From positions 8,080,404 to 8,144,403 of the forward strand of contig WNKI01000002.1 of the NCBI GenBank assembly GCA_015350385.1: a DNA stretch of 64,000 nucleotides, written 5' to 3'. The stretch comes from Aculops lycopersici. Taxonomy: Eukaryota > Arthropoda > Arachnida > Trombidiformes > Eriophyidae. Positions 51,932-64,000 of the stretch are shown here, piece after piece. How positions within the stretch are numbered: position 1 is the stretch's first letter; each line of letters starts with the position of its first letter. A program made the translations under genes and the position numbers. The notes under the pieces are model-generated. The model ran no database searches. It was given only the letters and a program-made list of their open reading frames with translations, and had not been told where the DNA came from.

Positions 51932-54350
51932 ATGATGCTGGGCAGCCAGCTGGTCGCAAAATCAATCAAGTCGCCGGCACCAACGGCGAGTAACATTAAT
52001 GGCAGTAATAATAATACTAACAATAATAATAATAATATCGACGATCTAGCCGGATCAAGCAGCAAGACAAAGCAGCAACAAGATGATGCAAATTCGCAGA
52101 AGAACAAGACGACAACAACAACCATTAGCAAAATTAATACGAATGTCACACCGACGAAGACACAGAGCATCAAGTCAACAACAAATGTAACAACAACAAC
52201 ACCAAAATCTACCAGTGCCAAGTCGGCCATACCGACTTCGCCCAAGAGCCAGAATGTTTCTAGCGAGATGAGCAAGAAGCAACATGTGGCTCAAGTGCAA
52301 CAACTTGACCACCGGCCCCATGAAACCACCAATATAACTGCTGTTAGTGCAACATCTAGTCCTAGTAAATCTAATGCCAATTCTAATAACCAGCAGCAAC
52401 AGGTTGTTACCAGCAAAGAATTGGAGCAACTGGCCAAAGAGGCACAGGAGCTCAAGATTAAGGTTAGAAAGTTGCAGTTGGAGATCGATGAGAAGAATGA
52501 GATCATTAGTGTTCTCAAGGATGAACTTGAGACCACGAAGGAATCAAGCGACAAGATTCAGCGCGAAAATATACAGATTCTTAAGGATGCGAAACGAGTA
52601 AAATTTTTACAAGATGAGATTGACTTTTTGCAAGACAAAATAGCAAATTGTGAAAAGTTGGAAGCTGAAGTCAAGAAGCTCAAGGAGAAACTCCAAGAGC
52701 ATGATTTTCTAAAGCTTCGCATCAAGGAGCTAGAAGAGGATCGCGCTAAAGCTCAAGAGGAGAGTGTTGATTTTGAGAAGAGATGGCAAGCTGCTGAGCA
52801 GAAGCTATTGCGGGTTGGTGAACTCGAAACGGAAATCAACAAGTGGAAATCGTTTAGTCATGAGCTTGAGGGTGAGCGAAATTCGATACAACATAAGCTT
52901 GTAGAATCCATCGAGCAAGAGGGCAAACTAAACCTGATCAGCAAGCAAGCGGAGGACGAAATTTGTCGCTTAAAAGCAATCATTAAATCCCACGAGGAGC
53001 AACGTGATGAGGAGCAAGCTTCAAATTCGTTCATCATGAGCGTGGCTGATCTTAAGCAACTAGATCAAGAGGCTCACAACAGCAACAACAAACACAACCA
53101 AAGTGATAATAATCTAGATAACTCAACATCAGAGAACACACCTGCCGCCGATACTAGCATCCAGTATGAGCTTGACAAGCAACTCAAAAAGGAGCTTGAA
53201 AATGAGAATAGAGTTTTAAAGGAGAAGCTCGATAAGCAGGAAACTCATTTGAGTGAGATTGTCATTAAGAATGATGCAATACTCAAGGAGTTAGAGAGCA
53301 ACAAAAAACTGATCTCCGAATTGCGACAAGATTTGGCCTGCGAGAAGAACCTAGCGCTCAAACTGGCCAAGCTAGCGAATTCAACTAGGCACAATAAATC
53401 ATTAGAACAACAGCTGCCTAACGGAAACAAAGTGTCAGGTTACCTCGTCACCAGCGATTCGAAATCTACGGATTCACACATCGAAAAGAAGCAATCGAAC
53501 AATTTACCTAGCGAAAACACTTCAAGTGTGACATCAATTCAAAGATCCACCAGAACAAATGCCGAGAAATCCCCAAATTTTGGGACAAACGGCGACTCAA
53601 CAGATAAAGTCGAGACATTAAGTCGAGGTAACGCTAAAGCCACGCTGAACAATGATTCTGCACAACAGGTTGGCAAGGAAGCTGTGGATTGCTTCTCGTC
53701 TTTGGCTTCGGCGAAAGACAATTTTGTTGTAGCAAAAATTGAGGTTCACCAACCTTCAGCTAGTAGCAGTTATAATAATAATGACCATGGAAAGTCGAAA
53801 GAAATTCCATCAAGTGTTGTCATTGGAAGCACTACAAGCAACAACAATAAATCAGAGGTTAGAAAATCTGTTGACGCCGCTAATCTTGTAGAAGTTAACG
53901 GTGCAACTGGAAATAAGAAAGATACAACATCATCATACGAAGCTTTAAGATTGTTGTCGACCCGTCAACAACAAACAGCCGCAGCAGCATCCTTAGAGGC
54001 GTCGACGGCTGATCAATCACAAGTTTTCAGAAGATCCTCGCCAACTACAATTTTAAGTGGTGAGCTCGAGGGCGACTTGAAAAAGCAGCAGCAGCTATTT
54101 CGCGCCAATCATAATGGATGTAACAAAACTGGCAACAATTTAGGAATTAGCATCGATATTAGCCACAACAACAACAACAACAGCAACTCAGCTACAAGCA
54201 ATACAACTAGCAAGCACGTCAAACCAAACGCAAATATAACAAGTGTGTCACCCTCCTCGCTCAACGCCCGAAGTCAGTCGACGTCGCCCTCCTCGTCGGT
54301 GGCCATTAGTTGCGCTGGCCATGATAGCGGCTTTCAGAGTATAAATCATG
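51932..54350 (+). CDS. Girdin/HOOK-like coiled-coil protein, first coding exon
   Basis: 806 codons plus one base of an exon that starts at ATG 51932 and ends at a strong donor (CATG followed by GTAAGT at 54351). The frame runs on to 54493, but that part is probably intron, so the gene continues downstream. Residues 1-160 are Asn/Thr/Gln-rich and disordered. Coiled coil covers about 161-362 and 410-480, followed by a long Ser/Asn/Thr-rich region. The segment at about 219-330 (KRVKFLQDEIDFLQDKI, KLEAEVKKLKEKLQEHDFLKLRIKELEED) resembles the start of the coiled coil of CCDC88 (girdin/Daple) and HOOK proteins, which link dynein, actin or G-proteins to membranes. The calponin-homology-like HOOK domain that normally precedes it is absent. 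Coiled-coil similarity is easily misleading, so the family call is tentative. Confidence 0.55.
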
Positions 54351-57300
54351 GTAAGTATTTGGAAGATTTCTCTCCTCTTCTCCAATATCTAGTCGGCAAA
54401 CCGTCGTCGCTTGATGTATGTTCAAGTTGCTCCTCCGCATCATCTCACAGCCTTGGCGCGGATTGCAAGTTTGCCAAGCGCTGCTGTTGTTGAAGTTATC
54501 GTCATCTCTCATTGATACAACTTTTCTAGATGTCTTGATTTGCCGGTTAGCTTGCAACGGCCTGCTAGCTTAGCAAGACTCTGTGCTGCGAGTGCCACTT
54601 TTATCAGAGACAAGCTCAGATACGGCAGCTGTTGCTCTTCTATGCAATCTCGCGATAGTGAACTTACGAGTTACAAGTTTGCCATTGAGATTGCTGGTTG
54701 TGCTATGCTGCTCTTATTGCTGCAACAGATAGTTTGCACCCAAGTTAGAACCTCTCTCAGTCGATCTTCGCTAAGGCCTTTCACCAGTTTCGTATCATCT
54801 CATTTATCCCCGAAGCTAGCCGCTCGAAGCGCTCGACTGGCAAGAGAGCAGGTATCGACCACTTGGCCATGAGTAATGCCTTATGGTCTTGCCTTTAGGT
54901 TGCGAGCGATGGCGCGCGAAGACCACAAACATCTGTCAGTTTTCTTGTGCATGTGAAAGAGGGAGAGTTTGTCCTGTATCTGCTTATGCTTGCACTACTA
55001 CATCCTTTCTAATTGCTGGCCGGTGCGAAGCCAAACCGCACAGTGTAACTAATTTTTAAAGATGTTAGGTCAAGTTTAACCCAAACGAAAAGTTCTTGCT
55101 GCTGCTACAGCAGCAGCTCTGTTAGTCCAGCTGTGTGTATATGTAGAGTAGAGCTGGCAAATATTAGTAGCCGTTTGAATTGAGAGCTTTGCTCATGTCA
55201 AGGGAGAGAGAAGAAGAAAATGTTTGCTTCCAGAATCAAGGTAAATTTGGTTTTAATGGTCGAATCTGAATGGTGGAATCAACAGATTGCTCAGGTCGCA
55301 AGCGCTCTTGTGTCTCTTCTTCAATTCGATTTGTATAGTTGGATTCCATAAAGACGCAAACAGTCGAAAGCAAATCGTGGGCATTGGAAATTGTCAAAAT
55401 GTAATGGTAATTTAACAGGCTATTTTGGAATCCTCTAATAATTTGACTCCTAGACGCGAAGTATCATCATAGTCTTACTATTGATTTGCCAAGATCTTTG
55501 AAACAGAGAAAACTGGCAAAAGAATACTAACTATCGTCAGTGTTCTCTGCTGACCTCGTATCTCCTATGATTACAACTGTATCATATTACTTTCTATTGC
55601 TCTCGTTGTCTCAGCGGTTACTACCACTATCAACATTTGTTCATGTAACCGAGTTGCGCAATTCACTTTCGGATATCAAGTTTAGCCCTCTTAGTATCGT
55701 AACCTCAGCAACCCTACTTGTCTTTCGTTTTCCTCACTAGAAAATAATATTTACGAATGTCTAGTCAAGTTACTGACCAAGAGCAACTTATGGTTTCAAA
55801 ATCAACCTCTGAACTACCAAAGTGTAAGCTAACCAAAACTAGTTGTGGTCGTCCTCATCCGATTCGTCATGCAAGTCCCTCATTTCACGGTATGCATTCG
55901 GGTGAACTTGTTATCATTTCGATTCATCGAGCTTGCCAAGTGTCTTGGCCGGTCGTTCGATCATATCTCGCATGCTGAACTAAATTTTGAATTGGCATAA
56001 ATTTTGAAAATTAACTTTTGATTCTATCTACTTGATCTTAATCCAACTATATACAAGTTGCTATGTATTTACCTATCGAGTGATGTTTTACCATGTGCTC
56101 TTGTACACACCTAAATGTTCAAAAAGCGACTTCTTTTTAATATCCATCCATTCCTCATATGCCTATGTCAGCTGATATCTACGCTTTGAGTCGTGACTTG
56201 TGTTCATCTGATTGGCAAGATTACAAAACTCGGTTAATTGCAGTGTCAAATTTCGAAAATCCCACATAAATATCATTTTGCCTCATTAGTTGATGATTAT
56301 ATGTTTGCATAGCTCCATATGTAGAGTTAAATATGGATATTGGTGAGGATACTTATATATTTTTCATGATTTCAATCAACTACGATTTAGTGATGAAAAC
56401 AACTGTTCAAAAGATGGCCTTTGACTGGCAACGAGGGGTTGAGTTAATCTTTCATCGTTTCCCCATCTTTGGAAATGGTGTACATCCTATTTACTATGAC
56501 TTATCCCTGAAGTTGAAGATCTGAACTATCGGCTTGCAACTCATCTAATTCGATGATGAGGGAAGATGAGTAAAATGACCGAGTGTACGCTGTAATATCA
56601 CGCCCAATTTATGATGATCATAACGGCGGAAGAACTTGGCTTCAGTGATTCCTTCTCTCATAATGTCGGACGGCATTCCAAGAGACCAAACGCAATGAAC
56701 GTCAATGTGCATGTTGCTTTTAATCTTTTAGATGAGGATTGAATATTCAAATCTCGAGCTCAAGCTTTTCATTAGCCATGCGCAATTTGGATTCCAGCTC
56801 AGCTAGATACTGACTTGCTTAATTCCAACATTGGGGGAATCAATCAATTTTCCAAGTCCTTAGGTATAATTACTATTGCTAGGCTTAGCAAAACATAATC
56901 GTCATTATCGTTGTTATTGTCCGTCAGCTAAAGTTTAACTTCTGACCAGTCCAAATTTAGCGTTAACTTATGTATGACTGTAGTTAGACATGCGAAAGCT
57001 GTACCAGTTGGAAGGATAATCTAACCGATTGCTCATCGTTGGTTTCTGAATCGACGCAACAACTCTGCCATTTCTTGGTCTGGGCAAACATTTTGTCCGC
57101 CTGTCAACACACATTGAGCTCAATAGAGAGTGCTAACTCGAGGATTGAAAACTCTCTCTTCACAGAAAGAAGAGAATAGCGTCGAGCTTGTATTTGGCGG
57201 CAGCTATATTTGATGGCGAATCTATGTCTTTTGAATGGTCGACAAGTTGCAACAATCATTGCTGGCATTCAGTTGAGTTGGCACATTCCCTTCGCGCTGC

Positions 57301-60300
57301 TGTTTTATTTAGCACTGCCCCCGCAAGTTGGAATTTTTTTTGTGTTGGCGGCAGTTGCGGCAACGAGTCCAGGGAAGAAGAATATAGTTGGAAAATCGTC
57401 AGGTTCTAGCTATCTCACTTCTCTAACACTCTCACTTCTAAGGGCAGTTAATTGATAATTCAATTTCTAGTGTGACTTTAGGTATATATAAAATATAAGT
57501 GGCAACAGTCTGAGAATGTCGGTTCAAACCAAAGAATTGATTGGTGCCTCCACTCGGAGTCTACTAGCAGTGGTCGTTGCATCCAGACGCTCGATAATTC
57601 GCAAGCAGTCAAGTCATCGTAGTAATAACTGCTCTCTTGTTTTTGTTGCCGTTGTTGGTCCAATTAGTTCGAGTTTTCAAAATTAAATTACTCACCCAAT
57701 CTCTCAACTCTAGTTTACGCGCTCACCTCTAGCTTTGCTGGACGTTGGAGACGGCATTGCTAGCCAGTAATCCTCCCAAATAGTTAGCACCGCCACGACC
57801 ACTAGTCAGCCCGACAGCAGTCATGTCGATAGTGAACAACTCTAGCTTGCATTTTTAAAAACTAACTCGCTCGACCGACCGACCAACTCACTGGTCAGCG
57901 ACTGTCCGATTCTATTAGATTGAACAATGATGAATCAGCTAGCTAGAAGGCAAACTTTAGTTGAGCCAGTGGTGATCGTTTGCGCTAAACCGTTTAAGAT
58001 GAAAACTGGTAAACAGGCGGCATTTTTTTCTCGAATTGGATGGACAGTAGTGCGAGTAGTGCTACGATCTCGGCATCAAGTTCGGAAGTTACCAATTCGG
58101 CAGTTGAACTCAATCGCCAGTAATTTGGTACAACGTTCGGTGTAATAGTTTTGTTTGAGCTCATAACTTTTTCTCGCCTCCCACTCTGTCCGACTTCGAC
58201 CAACTACTAAACCGCAGCCACAACCACTCTTATCGACGAGTGATGACTCGCGAAATAGTATCGAGCAACTCGGCGAGTGAGGCAGAATATCAGATTGAAA
58301 CGGACAGCAGCGGCAACAACAACAACAACGAAATGGCTTCGATCAAGGAAGCAGTTCCAGTGTATTGCTGTGCCCACGGAATGAGTGTTAAGGTGATAGC
58401 TTGATTGTAGTTAACTAATTAAGCGGCTTCCAGTCAGTTCAACAAAACTTTACTAGTTCGATGGTAATCCAATTCTTGGTCTCGGGAGCTACAAACGTGC
58501 CTCTTTCCATGACGACCAAGTTGATGAACGAGTTATGGTTTTTCCCTGCGCTCTCGCGCTTAAAGACAATTAGGCAACTCTTTTGTTGTATACAAGTTGC
58601 TGTGATTAGTTCTGAACAATAGCGTTGGTTAAGCAACGCCAAGAGTTATTTGCATCTCAAGAATCACTTGTTGGGTTTGGTGCAGATACTTGTTGTGGTG
58701 CTAGCCATGCTCATAAAGTTATTGATCACTTTATCGCGCATTCGTTTAGCAGGATCTCACGAGACAACGTAGTACGGCTGAGATACTAAAGGTGAGAATC
58801 AATTTCTCACCCGAACTTTTCTCGTTGCCTTTACCTCTACCTCTACCTGCTCACTCGATCATTGCACTTTATCATAATTCACTCAGCGCTGATCTCGTTA
58901 CACCAAGTCTAAACTCCCGCGCTTGCATAAGCTTGTGGCGCCATCTTAATATATGTGGATTCTTCTCTGCTCCATCGAGAATCCAACCAGTCCACTATAA
59001 TGGTCGTCTTCGTCGAGTCACTTTGTTTGTCATTAGTATTCAAGTCGTCGCATGACGACAAGTGCTGCTAGACCAGCCAGCAAAATAAGCCAAACCGCAG
59101 GCACCTTCACGGCTCGCCGCGTTGACCGGCGCAAAACCATGAAGAGACCGAAGTTTACGGAACACAAAGCTCTCTGTTCTATACACTAGCTTTCTGTGTG
59201 TGAAATGAGTTATATATCTAGCATGAAATCATCGTATCACGTTTATTTTAATTCATTCGTTTCCACGCAGTAGAGCGGCTAGTGTGAAAAGTCAGTATAT
59301 TGCGGGAAAAAGAAGAACAAAATTTTCTACAAAATGCAACAGCAGGAGTCGTATGGTCAGCTAGCCAGTCGTCTGATCGGTATGACGGTGGTAACTACAC
59401 TCGTATCACATGCCCTTCTTTGCTATTCCATCTCTGTAACTTCTCTTTGGAAGGCACAGAACTATCCACAATCCACAGGTTGCAGCCTCAGCCATAGTCG
59501 TTATTCTTTACCGTTGTCTTGTTGTTCATGAGATTTTTAGTTTAGTTTGTTAATCTGAAAAGGAAATCTTGTATTTGGGTCGTGCCATAAAGTGTTGAGA
59601 CGACAACAAGCAGTCGATTTGTTAGTCCATTTGGCGCGGTTAGTTTATGTGGCTCGCTCTCGCGGTAATACACTTGGTGGCGCAAAGTGAGAACATTGTT
59701 ACTATCCATCGTCTACGGTGTAGTCTCCGACTAGACGGCGAGCTTATGTTGAGGTAAAGTTAGTGGTTGAATTTTTCAACCACTAACTCGAACTACCCGT
59801 TAGATAAGCGGATTTTCGATGCTAATTTCTTTCTTTTTCTCTCTTTCTCGCTATGTCACCACCACAACCACCGCCACAAATTGACTCTCGTGTTGTGAGA
59901 CTTGAATTCCACTAATTTCCTCTCACCGTCTCTAATCAACTAGCTGACACGAAAGCGGGCTATGCGAGTAACTCACGAATACGCAGCTACACATGTCACT
60001 ACTTCTCAACAGTCGTCGTCAATGGTACCGCTGACTTCACATTTCCATTCGAGTCTTACTAAAGCTACGACCCTTGGAGAGTTCCAGTGCCCGAAAGAGC
60101 ACCGGCACTTGCTGCCAAGCCCACGAGTCCCTTATGGGCGTAACTCGACTGGCGTAGACCTGCAATCGCTAATTTCTACTTGAAATTTAAGTATTTCTAT
60201 TAGGTTAGCGCTAGATGAATTGCTAAACACATTCATCGTCGTTGCTATCGACCGCAAATAGAACCACTGCCACTAGAATAGTAGGAGTCATGCGATATAA

Positions 60301-63300
60301 AGCTGGCTTCTGAGCTGGTCAGCTGAGAGATTGATGTGTTTGTATCGAGAGTCATCGGCAACTTCAAAACGGTCATCTCGACCTCTTAGGAGGCTTGGCA
60401 AGTTTGGCATGCAGAGTTTTTCTTTTAAATCGTCCCAGATGACTGCCAAAAACTACTACCATTGCCTCGAAAGTCACTTTGATGATGATGTAGCCACAAT
60501 TTGACGCCCCCTCGCCGATCGACTCACAACTTCATTTCCTCATTTTGCCACCGCTAACCTATTCAATCTACCATGAGAAACAATGACCCGATTGCGTCAG
60601 AAACTCTCGCACCCAGCCACTAGGTTAGCTCGAGATAGCAAGTGTTGGTATAAGAGGTGGAAGGTTTTTAAAGCTTGCCACTGAATATCGAGCCGCAGAG
60701 TTAACTAGCACATAAATGGCCGTCGGCGGGGGCTTTTGTTCTAGTTTTCCAGCTGTGTTGTCGTCATCTTCCGAGTCATGTAACCAACCAGTTGGCCTGT
60801 TCATTTAAGTTGCTGCTTTTAGTTTACCAACTTCCTTGGCACACTCTAAAGAGGGAGTGGAGTTGGCTTGATGTTGATAATGATAATGCAACCGGGTGAT
60901 ATCGGCTACTACCAGCCAACTCACACGAACTCTCATTCTAAACTCTTGACCACCACGATTACAACAACCCCAATCGACGAAGAGACTACTCACTGGCGCC
61001 GACGCTGCACGCGAGATTTGGTCTGTCAAACAATAAAATGTAAACAAGCCGCCGGCCAGCAACAAGAGCGATAGCAATAGCAAGCGCAGCTACCCCAATT
61101 ACAACTTCAACACGCTTGCGGTCATTCAGTTCGTTAGTTGCGCGCTCACGAACTGTGACATTTAATCAACTAACTCATGCACATGTGTTGCAGACGATGA
61201 ACAACAACCACTGACTTACTCGTCGCTATCGCCTCTGACTGTAGCCGCTGCTTTGCCAGTTAGCAACAACAACAACAACTACGATGATAACGACTACAAA
61301 TACAACGTACCTATGCTATGTCGTGCACCCAGACGCACATCCGATTAGGCAAGTGGCTGGTCTTAGCCTGCTACTGCGACCGCCATCGTCGACACTGTTC
61401 CACTCAGTTGACGAGCTTGCTGTTGTTCTTGTTGTTTTATGTATATCTATCAAGCCGCTTGTTCTAGTCTTTTTCATCTCGTCACGTTGAGTAGTTAACT
61501 GGAAGTCACAAGCAAAGTCTGCAGTGTTTTCAATTTAGCAACCCGAATTGAGGAGCTAGTACCTGACTCGACTGAGTTGAGCGACACACTGTCCAAGTTT
61601 CTAGAAGTAGGCGACGGAGACGGCGAAATCGGCGAGCAAGATGTCAGCTACTCGTCGGACTGGCCCTTTGCCTTTTGAGCCGACTCTATTCCGGAAGTTT
61701 GCCACTTAACTTTATTTCTACTACTTGACATGCAATCCATCTGTAGACTGCCGCGGCCGCACCGGGTCATCGTTTTCTGCTGTCGTTGTTCAAATTCAGA
61801 TTCAGTTCCTGTGGAAGTCATCAATTTTCACAGCCAGACATTCAGCCAACCTCCTGACTGTTATGCTAGCTGAGCACAGAATCTAGCTTTTCAATCTGAC
61901 TATACTGTCACTTTTTGAGTGGCTTCAAGCGGCAAGTGCAGATCAAATCCAATCTCTCGAAGATTTTCCTCTAGATTCTTTCATATTCATTGAAAGAAGC
62001 TACCGATATATTGGCAATCCCAGCGATAGATGGAGAGAGGAAGTTGCATGTCGATAGGTGAATCCATGTATTTGCATGGCTTATTCAGTCGCTTCTAACG
62101 CCGCCGCCTAACTGGACAATCCTATCTTTCCAGCAACATGATTTCAAGTAACAAACTCGGCAGCTGCTCTCTGCCTCACTAATACTATTAACTTTTGCTA
62201 ACGCTTTGCCGCAACCCTTCACTTTTATGCTCGCCTCCCCATCTCTTCAGTATCACATGACGGTCAGTTGCTTGCTAGGCTTTTTGCTTATGGCTCGTTG
62301 TGTACCACTAGTAGTGGAAACAGCAAAAGAGACGCGAAGATAAATATTCATATCAGCTGCTAATGGATTGGGAGCCCACTCGCTAGCATCGCTTAGTTGA
62401 ACTTAGTGCGGCGACCTATCTCGTGGGAAGCATCGCTAGTAGTGTTAGCGTTGGTGGTGGCAATGGTGGCGACGAAGATGACGAAGGCGACGTTGTTAGC
62501 CAGGCAGCTAGAGGTGGAGAAGCGGCGATATACATAAATATAAGCGCCACTACCGCTACTGCTAGAATACTCAGCTGCCTGATCACATTGCAATCGAAAT
62601 CCATTACCCTGCCCACCTTTCGCCTCGTCCACTTGTGCGCCAAAGCTGCAACTGCCCCTTGATTTTCTTCTACATTATTACCACAAGCTTAGCGCAGATG
62701 GCCGACCGAACGACTAACCTACGCAGCATCGGATTTGCCCGATTTGTTGTTTCAGTTTAATGCTTGCTTTGCCAATTTGATTTGCATCCAAGCAAAGCAA
62801 GCGGCACGATAGAGATTTTAGTTTGCGAGTGCAACTGTTTCGGTGGCAGAAACAAATTTTTCAGGCAAAATTGAAACGGAAGAAGATTAATTAGTTACAA
62901 ATTCAAGGAAATTTATAAATTTTTACATTTGTGTTGTTGAGATGTAGTCTTTCTCCGTAAATATATATATATATTTTCCCCTTCTCCTTCCGACTGCTAT
63001 TAGTCTAAATTTTAGTCTAGTCGTCGCTACCGCCGACGCCGCCGCCGCCGCCGACTGTGCGTCGCCAAGATCGCCGATATGGACACGGAGAAAGAGGGAC
63101 AGAGAAAGAAAAAGAGTCAAGTGCCCGCAAGTTGGTGGCTTGAGCTGTTGCTCGCCACTCTTACGTAACATATTTGTGCATTGCACTTGTCTTGACTAGC
63201 TGCATGCGAGCGACGAGACCTTAAGGAAGAGGAGCTGTTCCGACCACAATCAGTTGAATGGCCACACGGTTTCAGCCATTCCGTCCATCCAAACAACGGC

Positions 63301-64000
63301 AACGGTAACAAACAAGCAGATAAGGGCATATCGTCCGACAAGCTTGCTGGCGGTGCAAACATGAGAACATTACTGAGTAGAATTTAGAGCTGACGGTTCG
63401 AGCGACCTAACCTCGAGCTAGCGATTCAGCGGTTGGCCAATACATTTATTACCGTTATAGTAACATACACACACGAGCAAACTTTTTCTCTTCACCTATC
63501 CTCTCTCTTTCTTTCTCACTTGCCCGACGGGCTCTTTGATTTTTATTGCTCATTTCCCTAGCTCGTCGATGAAGATTACGAGCTAAGGATGAACTAGGAA
63601 ACTAGCGTTAGCGGTGAGAAAATTTGTCACCCTCAGTGTGAGACTTTGAGGTTTGCAGTATAAGTTGGCAAGCTTGCCAAGTTATGTAAGCATGAGTTGA
63701 AAAGGGGCGCAGGGATACTTAAGCACACCAGCTGACTTCTGACTAACGGGACGTAACTAGATGTAAAAGGGCGCCAACTTGCAATAGGCCTCTCTAAGCA
63801 CCAATTCAAATCGCTTAAATTAATGTCCACGGCCTCCGATTGTCCCAATTAGATAGTCCATAAAGTTTTATTCCATCTTTCAGCACTAAACTTCTTTTTG
63901 CTCTTCCTTTTCTACTCTTCGATCTAAAACTCTTCAACTTCACCTCGAGCTTCCTAAATTATAACCGTAACCCCGAACTAGAATCTAGTACCTGACTAAC
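54351..64000. other. Right flank, probably intronic in part
   Basis: No convincing exon in about 9.6 kb following the donor at 54351. Since that donor needs a downstream acceptor, at least the start of this stretch is intron. It contains a perfect 14-bp hairpin at 59758-59788, an (AT)n run near 62961-62974 and a GCC run near 63030-63055. The part around 55.4-57.1 kb is more AT-rich than its surroundings and has few microsatellites. Confidence 0.5.
59758..59788. repeat. Perfect inverted repeat, 14-bp arms with 3-base loop
   Basis: Arms 59758-59771 and 59775-59788 are exact reverse complements (AGTTAGTGGTTGAA), separated by TTT. Confidence 0.95.

Noticed and set aside
54351..54493. C-terminal 47 codons of the coiled-coil frame
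   Set aside because: They follow a near-consensus GTAAGT donor and are most likely intron read-through.
1..64000. tRNA genes, rRNA, CRISPR arrays, transposase or reverse-transcriptase genes
   Set aside because: I looked for tRNA B-box words, regularly spaced repeats and mobile-element protein motifs on both strands and found none that holds up by eye.

Overview
The window is animal genomic DNA. It carries metazoan-type genes (liprin-alpha, SNAP-25, a BIR/RING inhibitor of apoptosis, TMEM268, a girdin-like coiled-coil protein) and no operons or bacterial signals. GA/CT and tetranucleotide microsatellites are frequent in the spacers. Most coding regions, including a 1421-codon liprin-alpha, are single uninterrupted exons. 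That points to a lineage with heavy intron loss. A small arthropod such as a mite is my guess, not something the sequence proves. The one gene whose coding introns I could reconstruct is a TMEM268 homologue, with five exons and GT-AG introns of about 100 to 230 bases.

Layout. 1-5.8 kb is non-coding and microsatellite-rich, with isolated splice-donor-like words. 5.8-11.4 kb holds three tandem minus-strand RecQ5-type helicase genes: one with canonical motifs and two diverged paralogues with altered Walker A, DEAH and aromatic-loop motifs. 12.7-20.8 kb holds the mitochondrial oxoglutarate/malate carrier (+), a Gly/Tyr-rich protein ending in an Ig-like domain (-), SNAP-25 (-) and a single-BIR plus RING IAP (+). 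The IAP converges on liprin-alpha (-, 20.9-25.2 kb). 25.2-28.5 kb is spacer with a perfect 19-bp hairpin.

28.5-34.5 kb is a dense block: a small secreted protein (+), a NIFK/Nop15-like RRM protein (-), a possible small secreted ORF (-), a PRPF40 homologue that is all FF domains (+), and a 673-residue protein joining a complete LUC7 region to the C-terminal half of RBM25 (+). TMEM268 (-, 34.9-38.2 kb) and the tRNA dimethylallyltransferase TRIT1 (+, 40.6-42.0 kb) follow. 42-52 kb is a gene-poor desert. A girdin/HOOK-like coiled-coil exon starts at 51.9 kb and ends at a strong splice donor. The last 9.6 kb is non-coding and is probably intron of that gene, at least in part.

The most notable biology is the remodelled U1 snRNP-side splicing pair at 30.3-34.5 kb. 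Prp40 and Luc7 are both 5' splice-site/U1 factors. Here they are neighbours on the same strand; Prp40 lacks WW domains in the visible ORF, and Luc7 is fused to RBM25, its known partner in mammals. Second is the RecQ5 cluster, whose parental copy carries a PIP-like motif and a SUMO-interaction-like motif in an inter-lobe insert.
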